Shown: positions 7,453 to 13,858 of the stretch, in pieces
Layout of the letters: every line of letters starts with the position of its first letter
How positions within the stretch are numbered: the first letter of the stretch is position 1
DNA from: Bacillota bacterium
GTDB taxonomy: Bacteria; Bacillota; Clostridia; Oscillospirales; Ruminococcaceae
Reading direction: 5' to 3'
DNA: 17,031 nucleotides
Assembly (NCBI GenBank): GCA_023395435.1
Contig: JAEWZG010000054.1
Location: 1-17,031, forward strand
Made by a program: the position numbers and the translations under genes
The notes under the pieces: model-generated
What the model was told of the DNA's origin: nothing
What the model saw: only the letters and a program-made list of their open reading frames with translations
Databases searched by the model: none

Positions 7453-7476
7453 AAAGGGGCTTTTCAGCCCCTTTTT
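7453..7476 (+). terminator. Intrinsic terminator of prs
   Basis: Perfect 8-bp stem AAAGGGGC/GCCCCTTT with a TTTTCA loop, running into TTTTT, two bases after the prs stop codon. On the opposite strand the A-run before the stem is shorter, so it is chiefly rightward. Confidence 0.9.
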
Positions 7477-7561
7477 GATTGCTTTAAATAATTCATATTC
7501 AATCAACAGCTTTCATATTTTTAATAAGAAGTTAACAACAATAATTAATATAAATATAGTA

Positions 7562-7590
7562 TTGACAAAAATTATTACTTATGATATTAT
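7562..7590 (+). promoter_or_regulatory. Promoter of the feo operon
   Basis: Perfect TTGACA (7562-7567), a 17-base spacer, and an extended -10 TGATATTAT with TATTAT at 7585-7590. Transcription is predicted to start near 7597, giving a leader of about 73 nt. Such a strong core promoter before an iron-uptake operon is expected to need a repressor. Confidence 0.8.
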
Positions 7591-7656
7591 TTAGTTAGCG
7601 ATAGGTAACCAGCCTATTAATAATTTTAACCATTGGTTAGCTTATGCTAACTTAGC
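7591..7656 (+). promoter_or_regulatory. Cluster of inverted repeats, candidate iron-regulator operator
   Basis: Directly downstream of the -10 element come TTAGTTAGCG (7591-7600), the interrupted palindrome ATAGG/CCTAT (7601-7605, 7613-7617), AACC/GGTT (7628-7631, 7635-7638) and the perfect GTTAGC-TTAT-GCTAAC (7636-7651), followed by TTAGCG (7652-7657). TTAG/GTTAGC-type half-sites resemble binding sites of DtxR/IdeR/MntR-family metalloregulators. The arrangement around the start site fits metal-dependent repression. The regulator's identity is inferred. A leader RNA hairpin is the alternative. Confidence 0.45.
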
Positions 7657-7669
7657 GGAAGGTGAACAT

Positions 7670-7909
7670 ATGAAGAAAACAACTCTAAACGATGTTCGAG
7701 TAGGTTCAAGCTGTACTGTTACTGGACTTGGCAGTATGGGAGCTTTAAAAAGAAAACTTATTGATATGGGAATAACTCCAGGCGTAAAAATCAAGGTAAA
7801 GAGAATTGCTCCTCTTGGAGATCCGATTGAAATTAATTTACGTGGATATGAATTATCAATAAGGAGAAGCGAAGCTATTAATATATTTATTACAAAGGAT
7901 GTGAAATAA
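7670..7909 (+). CDS. feoA: Ferrous iron transport protein A
   Basis: A 79-residue SH3-like FeoA protein, normal size for a stand-alone FeoA. The family pattern is visible: an N-terminal short beta segment, GLGSMGALKRKLIDMGITPG (20-39, the conserved R/K-L-x-x-M-G-[IL]-x-P-G core), then RIAPLGDPIEINLRGYELSI (45-64) with the typical PLGDP motif and the closing strands. FeoA is cytosolic and associates with FeoB to support ferrous iron uptake. GGAAGG (7657-7662) lies seven bases before the ATG. Its stop shares one base with the feoB start (TAATG), so translation is coupled. Confidence 0.95.
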   Translation: MKKTTLNDVRVGSSCTVTGLGSMGALKRKLIDMGITPGVKIKVKRIAPLGDPIEINLRGYELSIRRSEAINIFITKDVK

Positions 7910-9981
7910 TGCATTCTATTGCCCTTGTTGGGAATCCTAACTGCGGAAAGACAACGCTTTTCAATGCCTTGACCGGAAGTAACCAGTATGTTGGCAACTG
8001 GGCCGGTGTTACCGTTGAAAAAAGAGTAAGCCATATGTCTAATAGAAATAGACATCATAAATTTAGACATCGGGGAAATCATTCTCATCATTATCAACAA
8101 AAAATCAAGAATTTTGATATTGTTGATTTACCCGGTATTTATTCTCTTTCTCCATACTCAATGGAGGAAAAACTTGCGCGAGATTATATAATAAATGAAA
8201 ATCCCGATGCAATAATAAACATTATTGACGGATCTAATATTGAGCGTAATCTTTATCTCACAGTTCAGCTAATTGAACTCAACAAACCGATGGTACTTGC
8301 TGTAAATATGATGGACGATGTTAAGGCTAATGGAGGAAACATTGATTGTATTTATCTTTCAAAGCTCCTTGGGATGCCAGTTGTTCCTATCTCAGCGAGG
8401 CGAAATGAGAATATTGACAAAGTTATCGAAAAAGTTCAGGAGGTTATTAAGGCAAAATCAATTCCACCTGAAATTAATTATGACATAAATACTCAGAATG
8501 CGCTAAATGAAATATATTCAGTTATTGTTAGAAACTGTGAGCTCGATTTGCCTTATGCGCATTTTGCTGCAAAGCTCCTTGAGGGTGATAATACTGTAAA
8601 AGACGCACTTAAACTCAAAGATAAACAACTTGAACACATTGAAGAAATTGTGACAAGATATGAGAAAACCTCGTCTTACGGCGACAGAGAAGCAATGCTT
8701 GCTGATGCACGTTACACTTTTATTGCAGACGTTGTAAAGAAAACTGTCATTAAAGGAAAAAATTCTGACAAGCTTACTGTATCAGATAAAATTGATATGT
8801 TTGTCACAAACAGATTCTTAGCTATACCGATATTCCTGCTCATAATGCTTGGTATGTTTTCACTAGTGTTTGGTCCTGTCGGAAGTTATCTTTCTGACCT
8901 TATTGATAAACTATTCAACAATATGCTCTCCCCTGCTGTGGAGAAAATTCTCACAGCTGCAAATGCACCTCAATGGACGTTCAGCCTATTGATTGATGCA
9001 GTAATTAGTGGTGTCGGCGGAATTTTGACATTCCTACCACAGATAGCATTACTCTTTCTATGTTTATCTTTCCTTGAGGACAGTGGATATATGGCAAGAG
9101 CAGCATTCATCACAGACAGATTTTTAAGGCGGCTCGGTCTTTCAGGAAAATCATTCATACCTATGCTTATGGGATTTGGTTGTACAACTCCTGCTGTAAT
9201 GGCAACAAGAACAACTGAAAATATAAACGAAAGACGACTTACTATAATGCTTGTCCCGTTTATGTCCTGTGGTGCAAAACTACCGATTTATGCACTTTTT
9301 GCCGGCTTGTTCTTTGCTCAGCATCAGGGACTTGTAGTTTTTAGTATGTATCTGATTGGATTTGTTGTAGCAATACTTGTAGGATTGATTTTACACAAAA
9401 CGGTCTTCAAAGGGAATATGGCTCCATTTGTAATGGAACTCCCTACATATCGTATGCCAATGCCGTCATCAATTCTTAAAAACACCTGGGAAAAATGTAA
9501 AGGCTTTATTGTAAAAGCAGGAACAATCATCTTTTCAATGAGTGTTCTAATATGGTTACTTCAGACTTATACGCCTTCATTCAATGTTGCTACAGACAGC
9601 ACACAGAGTATGTTTGGCATAATCGGAGCATTCATTGCGCCTGTTCTTATTCCTCTTGGCTTTGGAACCTGGCAGGCAGGAGTTTCAATACTTTCAGGCT
9701 TAGTTGCAAAAGAAGCTGTTGTATCATCAATGATTGTTCTCTATTCTGTTTCAAACGAAACTGAGCTTATGTCAGTTCTTTCTGGAGTGTTCACACCACT
9801 TTCTGCATTCACGTTTATGCTATTCTGTCTCTTATATGTCCCTTGTATTTCAGCTTTTGTTACAATCAAGCGAGAAATGGGTAGCTGGAAGTGGGCATTC
9901 GCAAGTGCTGGTATACAAATAGGAATTGCTTATTTGATTTCGTTGCTTGTATATCAGATCGGATCTGTTTTTATTAAATAG
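7909..9981 (+). CDS. feoB: Ferrous iron transporter FeoB with a His-rich G-domain insertion
   Basis: A 690-residue inner-membrane Fe(II) transporter with an N-terminal GTPase domain. G motifs: G1 GNPNCGKT (8-15), G2 region VGNWAGVTVEK (28-38), G3 DLPG (73-76), G4 NMMD, G5 around PISARRN. After a helical linker come two gate repeats: GFGCTTPAVMATRT (from 422) with SCGAKLP after it, and TWQAGVSILSGLVAKEAVVSS near the C-terminus, followed by LLYVPCISAFVTIKRE. GFGCTTPA differs from the more common GFGCNVPA. Unusually, residues 39-65 between G2 and G3 contain seven His (42, 49, 50, 54, 58, 60, 61), making this loop about 19 residues longer than in E. coli FeoB. The reading frame is intact. Overlaps feoA by one base and is followed by the Cys-rich peptide. 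Confidence 0.95.
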   Translation: MHSIALVGNPNCGKTTLFNALTGSNQYVGNWAGVTVEKRVSHMSNRNRHHKFRHRGNHSHHYQQKIKNFDIVDLPGIYSLSPYSMEEKLARDYIINENPDAIINIIDGSNIERNLYLTVQLIELNKPMVLAVNMMDDVKANGGNIDCIYLSKLLGMPVVPISARRNENIDKVIEKVQEVIKAKSIPPEINYDINTQNALNEIYSVIVRNCELDLPYAHFAAKLLEGDNTVKDALKLKDKQLEHIEEIVTRYEKTSSYGDREAMLADARYTFIADVVKKTVIKGKNSDKLTVSDKIDMFVTNRFLAIPIFLLIMLGMFSLVFGPVGSYLSDLIDKLFNNMLSPAVEKILTAANAPQWTFSLLIDAVISGVGGILTFLPQIALLFLCLSFLEDSGYMARAAFITDRFLRRLGLSGKSFIPMLMGFGCTTPAVMATRTTENINERRLTIMLVPFMSCGAKLPIYALFAGLFFAQHQGLVVFSMYLIGFVVAILVGLILHKTVFKGNMAPFVMELPTYRMPMPSSILKNTWEKCKGFIVKAGTIIFSMSVLIWLLQTYTPSFNVATDSTQSMFGIIGAFIAPVLIPLGFGTWQAGVSILSGLVAKEAVVSSMIVLYSVSNETELMSVLSGVFTPLSAFTFMLFCLLYVPCISAFVTIKREMGSWKWAFASAGIQIGIAYLISLLVYQIGSVFIK

Positions 9982-9989
9982 GAGAATTT

Positions 9990-10148
9990 ATGAAATATAT
10001 TATTATTGCATTCTGTATTGCTCTGATTGTATTCGCCATTTATATGTTAATTAAAAATATAATTTCACAGACAAAAGGAAGCTGTACTGGTAACTGCAAG
10101 GGGTGCAGCAAAAGCAGCTGCTGTGATTTGAAAAACAAAATAAAATAA
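9990..10148 (+). CDS. FeoB-associated Cys-rich membrane peptide
   Basis: A 52-residue small protein: one N-terminal transmembrane helix (about 3-25), then a Cys-rich tail with C32, C36, C39, C44 and C45 (C-x3-C-x2-C-x4-CC), ending in a Lys-rich tip. This is the layout of the FeoB-associated Cys-rich membrane protein family found beside feoB in Firmicutes. The Cys cluster may bind iron or mediate redox, but the function is not established. AGGAG (9980-9984) overlaps the feoB stop codon and sits five bases before the ATG, so it is translated from the feo mRNA. It is followed at once by a terminator. Confidence 0.88.
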   Translation: MKYIIIAFCIALIVFAIYMLIKNIISQTKGSCTGNCKGCSKSSCCDLKNKIK

Positions 10149-10152
10149 AAAT

Positions 10153-10180
10153 AAGGGGCTGCAGTTTTAGCAGTCCCTTT
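10153..10180. terminator. Bidirectional terminator between feo and the ABC operon
   Basis: Stem AAGGGGCTGC/GCAGTCCCTT (10153-10162 and 10170-10179, one G-T wobble, 7-nt loop). Rightward the T-run is short (TTTAATAT). Leftward the complement runs into TTATTTTTATTTTA, a good U-rich tail, so it likely ends the converging minus-strand operon better than the feo operon. Confidence 0.8.
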
Positions 10181-10190
10181 AATATATGAA

Positions 10191-10838
10191 TTATTTATTA
10201 TTTATACACAGAATGTTTCTTCTGAACTTTTTGAAATAAAACCGCCTGCAGACTAACGATAAAATAATAAATGCCCCTAATACTAATGACATAATAATAT
10301 TCATAAACGTATTATTCCTGCTCTCTACTATTTTGTTGATTACAACACTTGTAGTACCACCGAAAAGTCCATAACCAAAAATAAGAACAATAAATGAAAT
10401 TATCTTAAACTCCTGCTTACGTGGATCTGTTCCGTCTGTTGCAATATAACATATATTAATCATTAAGCACATTAGAATAGCTTCAAGAAGAATTATTTTT
10501 ATATCAGCTTTGAATAATGATATTATGATAATTGATGAATAAAAAATCATTACAGACTTTTCTCCCGTTAAGAACAATGCCTTGAGCCTTATATCGGTTT
10601 TTATAGGAAAAATACTGAGATAATTATAACGCTGAAGCTGAGAAATTCCAAAAAGGCTTACAATAACACAAATCATTGTAAAAGACATGAGAAACGTCAG
10701 CGAAAGCACATCAGTTTCATTATTGAACGATATATATACTATTCCTGTTGCTATACCAAGCAGAAAAACAACTATAAACAATCTATTTACCATTGTTGTT
10801 TTATATATCTTATTATATTGCTTAAAATAAGCTTTCAT
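10191..10838 (-). CDS. Multi-pass membrane protein of the ABC operon
   Basis: A 215-residue hydrophobic protein with about six predicted transmembrane segments (for example around VNRLFIVVFLLGIATGIVYI near the start and IIMSLVLGAFIILSLVC near the end) and a basic C-terminal tip. There are no soluble domain motifs. Its position as last gene behind an ABC ATPase and another membrane protein suggests a permease subunit or accessory membrane partner, in the manner of the paired permeases of ytr/bcr-type operons. AGGGGG (complement of 10845-10850) six bases upstream supports the start. I do not recognise a named family. Confidence 0.65.
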   Translation of the reverse strand: MKAYFKQYNKIYKTTMVNRLFIVVFLLGIATGIVYISFNNETDVLSLTFLMSFTMICVIVSLFGISQLQRYNYLSIFPIKTDIRLKALFLTGEKSVMIFYSSIIIISLFKADIKIILLEAILMCLMINICYIATDGTDPRKQEFKIISFIVLIFGYGLFGGTTSVVINKIVESRNNTFMNIIMSLVLGAFIILSLVCRRFYFKKFRRNILCINNK

Positions 10839-10865
10839 ATATGTCCCCCTGTTTAATAAAAGAAA

Positions 10866-10988
10866 TTAATCTGCTTTTTTTCTTCGAAAAATTTTTGAGA
10901 AGAAAAGCATTATGAAAATAACTATAGAGAAAATAAAAGCAAAAATTGCAAGTCCAGTGGTTTTAAAAAAGACTCTGATTTTATTCAT
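10866..10988 (-). CDS. 40-residue single-helix membrane micro-protein
   Basis: A short frame encoding 40 residues: basic N-terminus MNKIRVFFK, one hydrophobic helix (about 10-33) and a strongly basic C-terminus FRRKKAD. GGAGG lies nine bases upstream inside the end of the previous gene. The ATG overlaps that gene's stop by 4 nt (ATGA), the same coupling used elsewhere in the window. It sits between the two permease-like genes of a single operon. The start context and coupling argue that it is real. A role as a small ABC-complex subunit is only inference. Confidence 0.6.
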   Translation of the reverse strand: MNKIRVFFKTTGLAIFAFIFSIVIFIMLFFSKIFRRKKAD

Positions 10989-11737
10989 AAGACTACGCCT
11001 CCGATTTTTTTGTTCGTAAAAACAAAGATTTTTCCTATTAAGTACATAAGTGGGATATTAATATTTAAACAAGCTAATCCAAGGGGACCTGAAAAAGCTT
11101 TAAATCCTTTGATAATTGAATAAATAGTATCATTTTTATATAAGAACAACGCTATAAACATATAGAAAAAGATAAAGAATATCATTATATATGATAATGC
11201 TGATCTTATTTTTGTATTTACTTTATATGAAAAAACAAAAACATATAATAAATATGATTGCATTAAAATTATTGCAACAACAATAAACCCGATTTCTCCT
11301 TTATACTGTGAAGGATGCTTTAAAAACATACTTTGAATAATTACAAAATTCCAGACAACAACTGAAAATAAAGAAATCTTTGACCATTTATTAAAAGAAT
11401 ACTTCATACATTGAATTTTTGTAACTGGAAACTGTGCAAACATATCATTTAATGAAGATGATCCTTTTAAGGTGTTCCTTTGTTTAAAGTTTGTTGAAAA
11501 ACCTGTCAGCATTGAAACAGCGTAATATGCAATCGTCATAAACATGGCAGTTTGAGATAAAAGAATATACTCTCCTCTATCGTGATCTTTTGATTTTTTA
11601 AACCCAAAAATAATTATTAATACAGCAAAAAATAAAAGTGTAAAGAAATATATATATTCAAACCTGAATTTTCTGTCGCCATCAATAAGATATCGATGTG
11701 ATTTCGCAATTCTATTTATAGCTTTATCTTTGTACAT
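10985..11737 (-). CDS. ABC-2-like permease subunit
   Basis: A 250-residue membrane protein with about six hydrophobic segments (for example YFFTLLFFAVLIIIFGF, the VVVWNFVII region, IVVAIILMQSYLLYVFVFSY and YIMIFFIFFYMFIALFLY) and a long cytosolic N-terminal tail. I chose the ATG at 11737, giving MYKDKAINR, because GGGAGAGG (complement of 11743-11750) sits five bases upstream; a start at 11764 is possible in frame but lacks such a site. It lies 30 bp after the ABC ATPase stop and is presumably its membrane partner. The substrate is unknown. Confidence 0.7.
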   Translation of the reverse strand: MYKDKAINRIAKSHRYLIDGDRKFRFEYIYFFTLLFFAVLIIIFGFKKSKDHDRGEYILLSQTAMFMTIAYYAVSMLTGFSTNFKQRNTLKGSSSLNDMFAQFPVTKIQCMKYSFNKWSKISLFSVVVWNFVIIQSMFLKHPSQYKGEIGFIVVAIILMQSYLLYVFVFSYKVNTKIRSALSYIMIFFIFFYMFIALFLYKNDTIYSIIKGFKAFSGPLGLACLNINIPLMYLIGKIFVFTNKKIGGVVL

Positions 11738-11767
11738 TATAACCTCTCCCACAAATATTGTCAAATA

Positions 11768-12622
11768 TTACTGATGTTTTCCCAAAATATTATAAGTTAA
11801 AAGCTGTTCTATATTTGGTATATTTATAGTAAGATTGTCAAAATATATTAAATCTTTTCTTAAAATAAGAGCCTCAGAATTGCTTTGTCCTTTTCTTATT
11901 CCAATGTATTTATCTTCTTTATTAGCAAAACTTTCGTTACTTCCTGAAATTACAGCATATTTTTCTTCTATTAAATCAATCGACATAGATTCCTTTATAT
12001 CTCCATCAATTATTAGTGTAATGTAATCTGAAATTTTATCAAGGTCACTTGTAAGATGAGTTGAGAATAAAACTGATTTTTCCCCGTCTGAAACAAAGTC
12101 ACGAAGTATATCAAGTACTTCGATTCTTGCAACAGGATCAAGCCCAGCAGTAGGTTCATCAAGAATTAAAAAATCAGGCTGATGTGCAAGAGTGAGTGCA
12201 AGCATTGCTTTTGTTTTCATACCCTTTGAAAACTCATAAAACCTTTTTTTAAGTGGCAAATCAAATTTTTTAACATACTTATCAAAAATCTCATCACTCC
12301 ATTTATCGAACATTTCCTTAAAAGCCTTCCTGCACTTTGAAAGATTTGAATTAACATACAGATAATCCTCATCAGCAACATAACCGATTTTATTCTTAAC
12401 TTCAACTTCATTTTTAACATTGTCTATACCAAAGATTTTTATATTTCCTGAATCTTTATCTATAATGTTCATTATTAGCTTTATAATAGTTGTTTTGCCT
12501 GCACCATTCTGACCGATAAGACCCATAACAGTACCTTTTGGTACTGAAAATGTTACATCATTCAAGTTAAAATCTTTGAATGATTTTGAAAGATTATTTA
12601 TTTCAAGTGCATTATTATTCAT
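11768..12622 (-). CDS. ABC transporter ATPase (BcrA/YtrB-like)
   Basis: A 284-residue nucleotide-binding subunit. Walker A GQNGAGKT (37-44), Walker B LILDEP (152-157) with D-loop AGLD after it, and the switch His in STHLTSDL (H189) are intact. The signature is EFSKGMKTK rather than LSGGQ; such S-K-G-M forms are common in BcrA/CcmA-type exporters. Residues after about 210 form the usual C-terminal extension. The start was set at 12622 (MNNNALEI) because GGAGG is eight bases upstream; the frame is open upstream to 12649 but without a comparable site. It overlaps the GntR gene by 8 bases, so the two are translated together. It probably powers the two membrane proteins downstream. Confidence 0.9.
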   Translation of the reverse strand: MNNNALEINNLSKSFKDFNLNDVTFSVPKGTVMGLIGQNGAGKTTIIKLIMNIIDKDSGNIKIFGIDNVKNEVEVKNKIGYVADEDYLYVNSNLSKCRKAFKEMFDKWSDEIFDKYVKKFDLPLKKRFYEFSKGMKTKAMLALTLAHQPDFLILDEPTAGLDPVARIEVLDILRDFVSDGEKSVLFSTHLTSDLDKISDYITLIIDGDIKESMSIDLIEEKYAVISGSNESFANKEDKYIGIRKGQSNSEALILRKDLIYFDNLTINIPNIEQLLTYNILGKHQ

Positions 12623-12998
12623 TGTAATTTCCTCCATATACCTTATCAATTGTTTTAAAAAGAATTGTCTTTTCTACATTGGACTTCTTCATTTTTTCAG
12701 TCACAGATTTAAATTCACTTATAAGTTCATTCTTCCTTGCAGTATGAATTTCATTGATATTATCTATTTTAATAAAAGTTCCTTTACCTGATATGGTGTA
12801 AGTAAAGCCTTCATATTCAAGGTCGGTATAAGCCCTCTTGGTTGTTATCATACTAACGTTTAAATCCTTTGCAAGCTGTCTGACAGAAGGAAGCACATCA
12901 TTGTTTTTCAACTGACCACTGTAAATAGCTTGTTTTATTCCGTCTTTTATCTGCTCATACATTGGTTTATCGCAGTTGTATCTGATATCAATTTTCAT
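12615..12998 (-). CDS. GntR-family regulator, YtrA subfamily
   Basis: A 127-residue repressor-type protein. The N-terminal winged helix-turn-helix covers about residues 11-78: PMYEQIKDGIKQAIYSG, then DVLPSVRQLAKDLNVS (conserved L-P-S-x-R-x-L-A), then TTKRAYTDLEYEGF and the wing SGKGTFI. The C-terminal part is only ~45 residues, too short for a FadR or UTRA domain, which defines the YtrA type. YtrA-like proteins usually repress their own ABC operon. The start at 12998 (MKIDIRYN) was chosen because AAGGTG is just upstream and the wHTH begins right after; the frame is open further upstream through the palindrome. It is the first gene of the leftward operon, with a palindromic operator at 13018-13046. 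Confidence 0.9.
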   Translation of the reverse strand: MKIDIRYNCDKPMYEQIKDGIKQAIYSGQLKNNDVLPSVRQLAKDLNVSMITTKRAYTDLEYEGFTYTISGKGTFIKIDNINEIHTARKNELISEFKSVTEKMKKSNVEKTILFKTIDKVYGGNYNE

Positions 12999-13017
12999 CC
13001 CGCACCTTCTTTCATAA

Positions 13018-13046
13018 ATACTGTATATACTATATATATACAGTAT
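13018..13046. promoter_or_regulatory. 29-bp palindromic operator, likely for the GntR regulator
   Basis: Perfect 12-bp arms ATACTGTATATA (13018-13029) and TATATACAGTAT (13035-13046) around a 5-bp centre. It lies 20 bases upstream of the GntR start codon and overlaps the expected -10 position of the leftward promoter. It is about 40 bp upstream of the rightward promoter -35. A-T-rich palindromes with GTATA/TATAC ends suit YtrA-type GntR dimers. Binding is inferred. Confidence 0.7.
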
Positions 13047-13068
13047 CATATGGCTTTAGCTTTGTCAA
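13040..13068 (-). promoter_or_regulatory. Leftward promoter of the GntR-ABC operon
   Basis: A perfect TTGACA on the minus strand (complement of 13063-13068). At a 17-base spacing the -10 is TACTGT (3/6); at 15 bases it is GATACT (4/6). Both fall within the right arm of the palindrome, so a bound regulator would block RNA polymerase. The -10 assignment is uncertain. Confidence 0.5.
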
Positions 13069-13085
13069 TACCTTTTAAAAATTAA

Positions 13086-13114
13086 TTGATGATTATTATA
13101 AAATAGTGTATACT
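13086..13114 (+). promoter_or_regulatory. Rightward promoter of the MacB/FtsX-type ABC genes
   Basis: TTGATG (13086-13091, 4/6), a 17-base spacer and TATACT (13109-13114, 5/6). Transcription would start near 13121 with a short leader of about 24 nt. The -10 lies inside AGTGTATACTTATAT, which shares the GTATA/TATAC character of the palindrome and could be a weaker half-site. Confidence 0.5.
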
Positions 13115-13144
13115 TATATCATTAATAATAGCAGGAGGAATACA

Positions 13145-13849
13145 ATGGAATCCTTTGTACGGTTTAATAATGTATATAAAAGATATAAAATGGGCGAAAT
13201 AACTATTAATGCTTCAGATGGCGTTGATTTTGAAATTAATAAAGGTGAATTTGTTGTTATTGTCGGCGAAAGTGGTGCCGGGAAAACAACTATTTTAAAT
13301 ATGCTTGGTGGTATGGATGCCTGTGATGATGGTGAAATCATCGTGGACGGTAATGATATCGCAAAATACACCCCAAAACAACTCACGTCCTTCAGAAGAT
13401 TTGATATAGGATTTGTTTTTCAGTTTTATAATTTAGTCCCTAATCTTACTGCTAAGGAAAATGTTGAGCTTGCTACACAAATCAGCAAAGACGCTATTGA
13501 TGCAGAAACTATACTTAAAGAAGTCGGGCTTGAAGAGAGAATGAGCAACTTCCCTTCGCAGCTTTCGGGCGGTGAACAGCAAAGGGTTTCTATAGCAAGA
13601 GCACTTGCAAAAAAGCCAAAACTATTGCTGTGTGATGAACCAACCGGAGCTTTAGATTACAATACTGGCAAGCACGTATTAAAACTTCTCCAGGATACCT
13701 GCAGAAATAATGGTATTACTGTTATTGTTATCACTCATAATTCAGCTATATCTCCAATGGCAGACCGAATTATCAAAATAAAAAACAGCAAGGTTGCATC
13801 TGTCATAATTAATGAAAACCCTGCTGATGTAAGTACTATCGAATGGTAA
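13145..13849 (+). CDS. ABC transporter ATPase (MacB/LolD-like)
   Basis: A 234-residue cytosolic ATPase of the MacB/LolD/FtsE class. Walker A GESGAGKT (41-48), Q-loop FQFYNLVPNLTAKENV (Q93), signature LSGGEQQRVSIARAL (from 140), Walker B LLLCDEP (160-166) with TGALD, and switch His H198 in VITHN. The F-Q-F-Y-N-L-x-P motif is typical of mechanotransmission-type transporters that work with FtsX-fold permeases. AGGAGG (13133-13138) six bases before the ATG at 13145 fixes the start; the frame is open further upstream but would begin inside the promoter. It is followed after nine bases by its permease gene. Confidence 0.93.
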   Translation: MESFVRFNNVYKRYKMGEITINASDGVDFEINKGEFVVIVGESGAGKTTILNMLGGMDACDDGEIIVDGNDIAKYTPKQLTSFRRFDIGFVFQFYNLVPNLTAKENVELATQISKDAIDAETILKEVGLEERMSNFPSQLSGGEQQRVSIARALAKKPKLLLCDEPTGALDYNTGKHVLKLLQDTCRNNGITVIVITHNSAISPMADRIIKIKNSKVASVIINENPADVSTIEW

Positions 13850-13858
13850 GGAGATATC

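Noticed and set aside
7642..8100. A 152-codon open frame on the minus strand across feoA and the start of feoB
   Set aside because: It is antisense to feoA and the FeoB G domain, both of which show full family motifs. It has no independent support.
8023..8100. A frameshift or sequencing artefact producing the His-rich stretch in FeoB
   Set aside because: The frame is continuous on both sides, with G2 and G3 motifs in the same frame. The insertion contains no stop or homopolymer slippage site that would explain it.
12623..12649. Upstream start of the ABC ATPase at 12649
   Set aside because: It would overlap more of the GntR gene and has no ribosome binding site. The GGAGG site fits the ATG at 12622.
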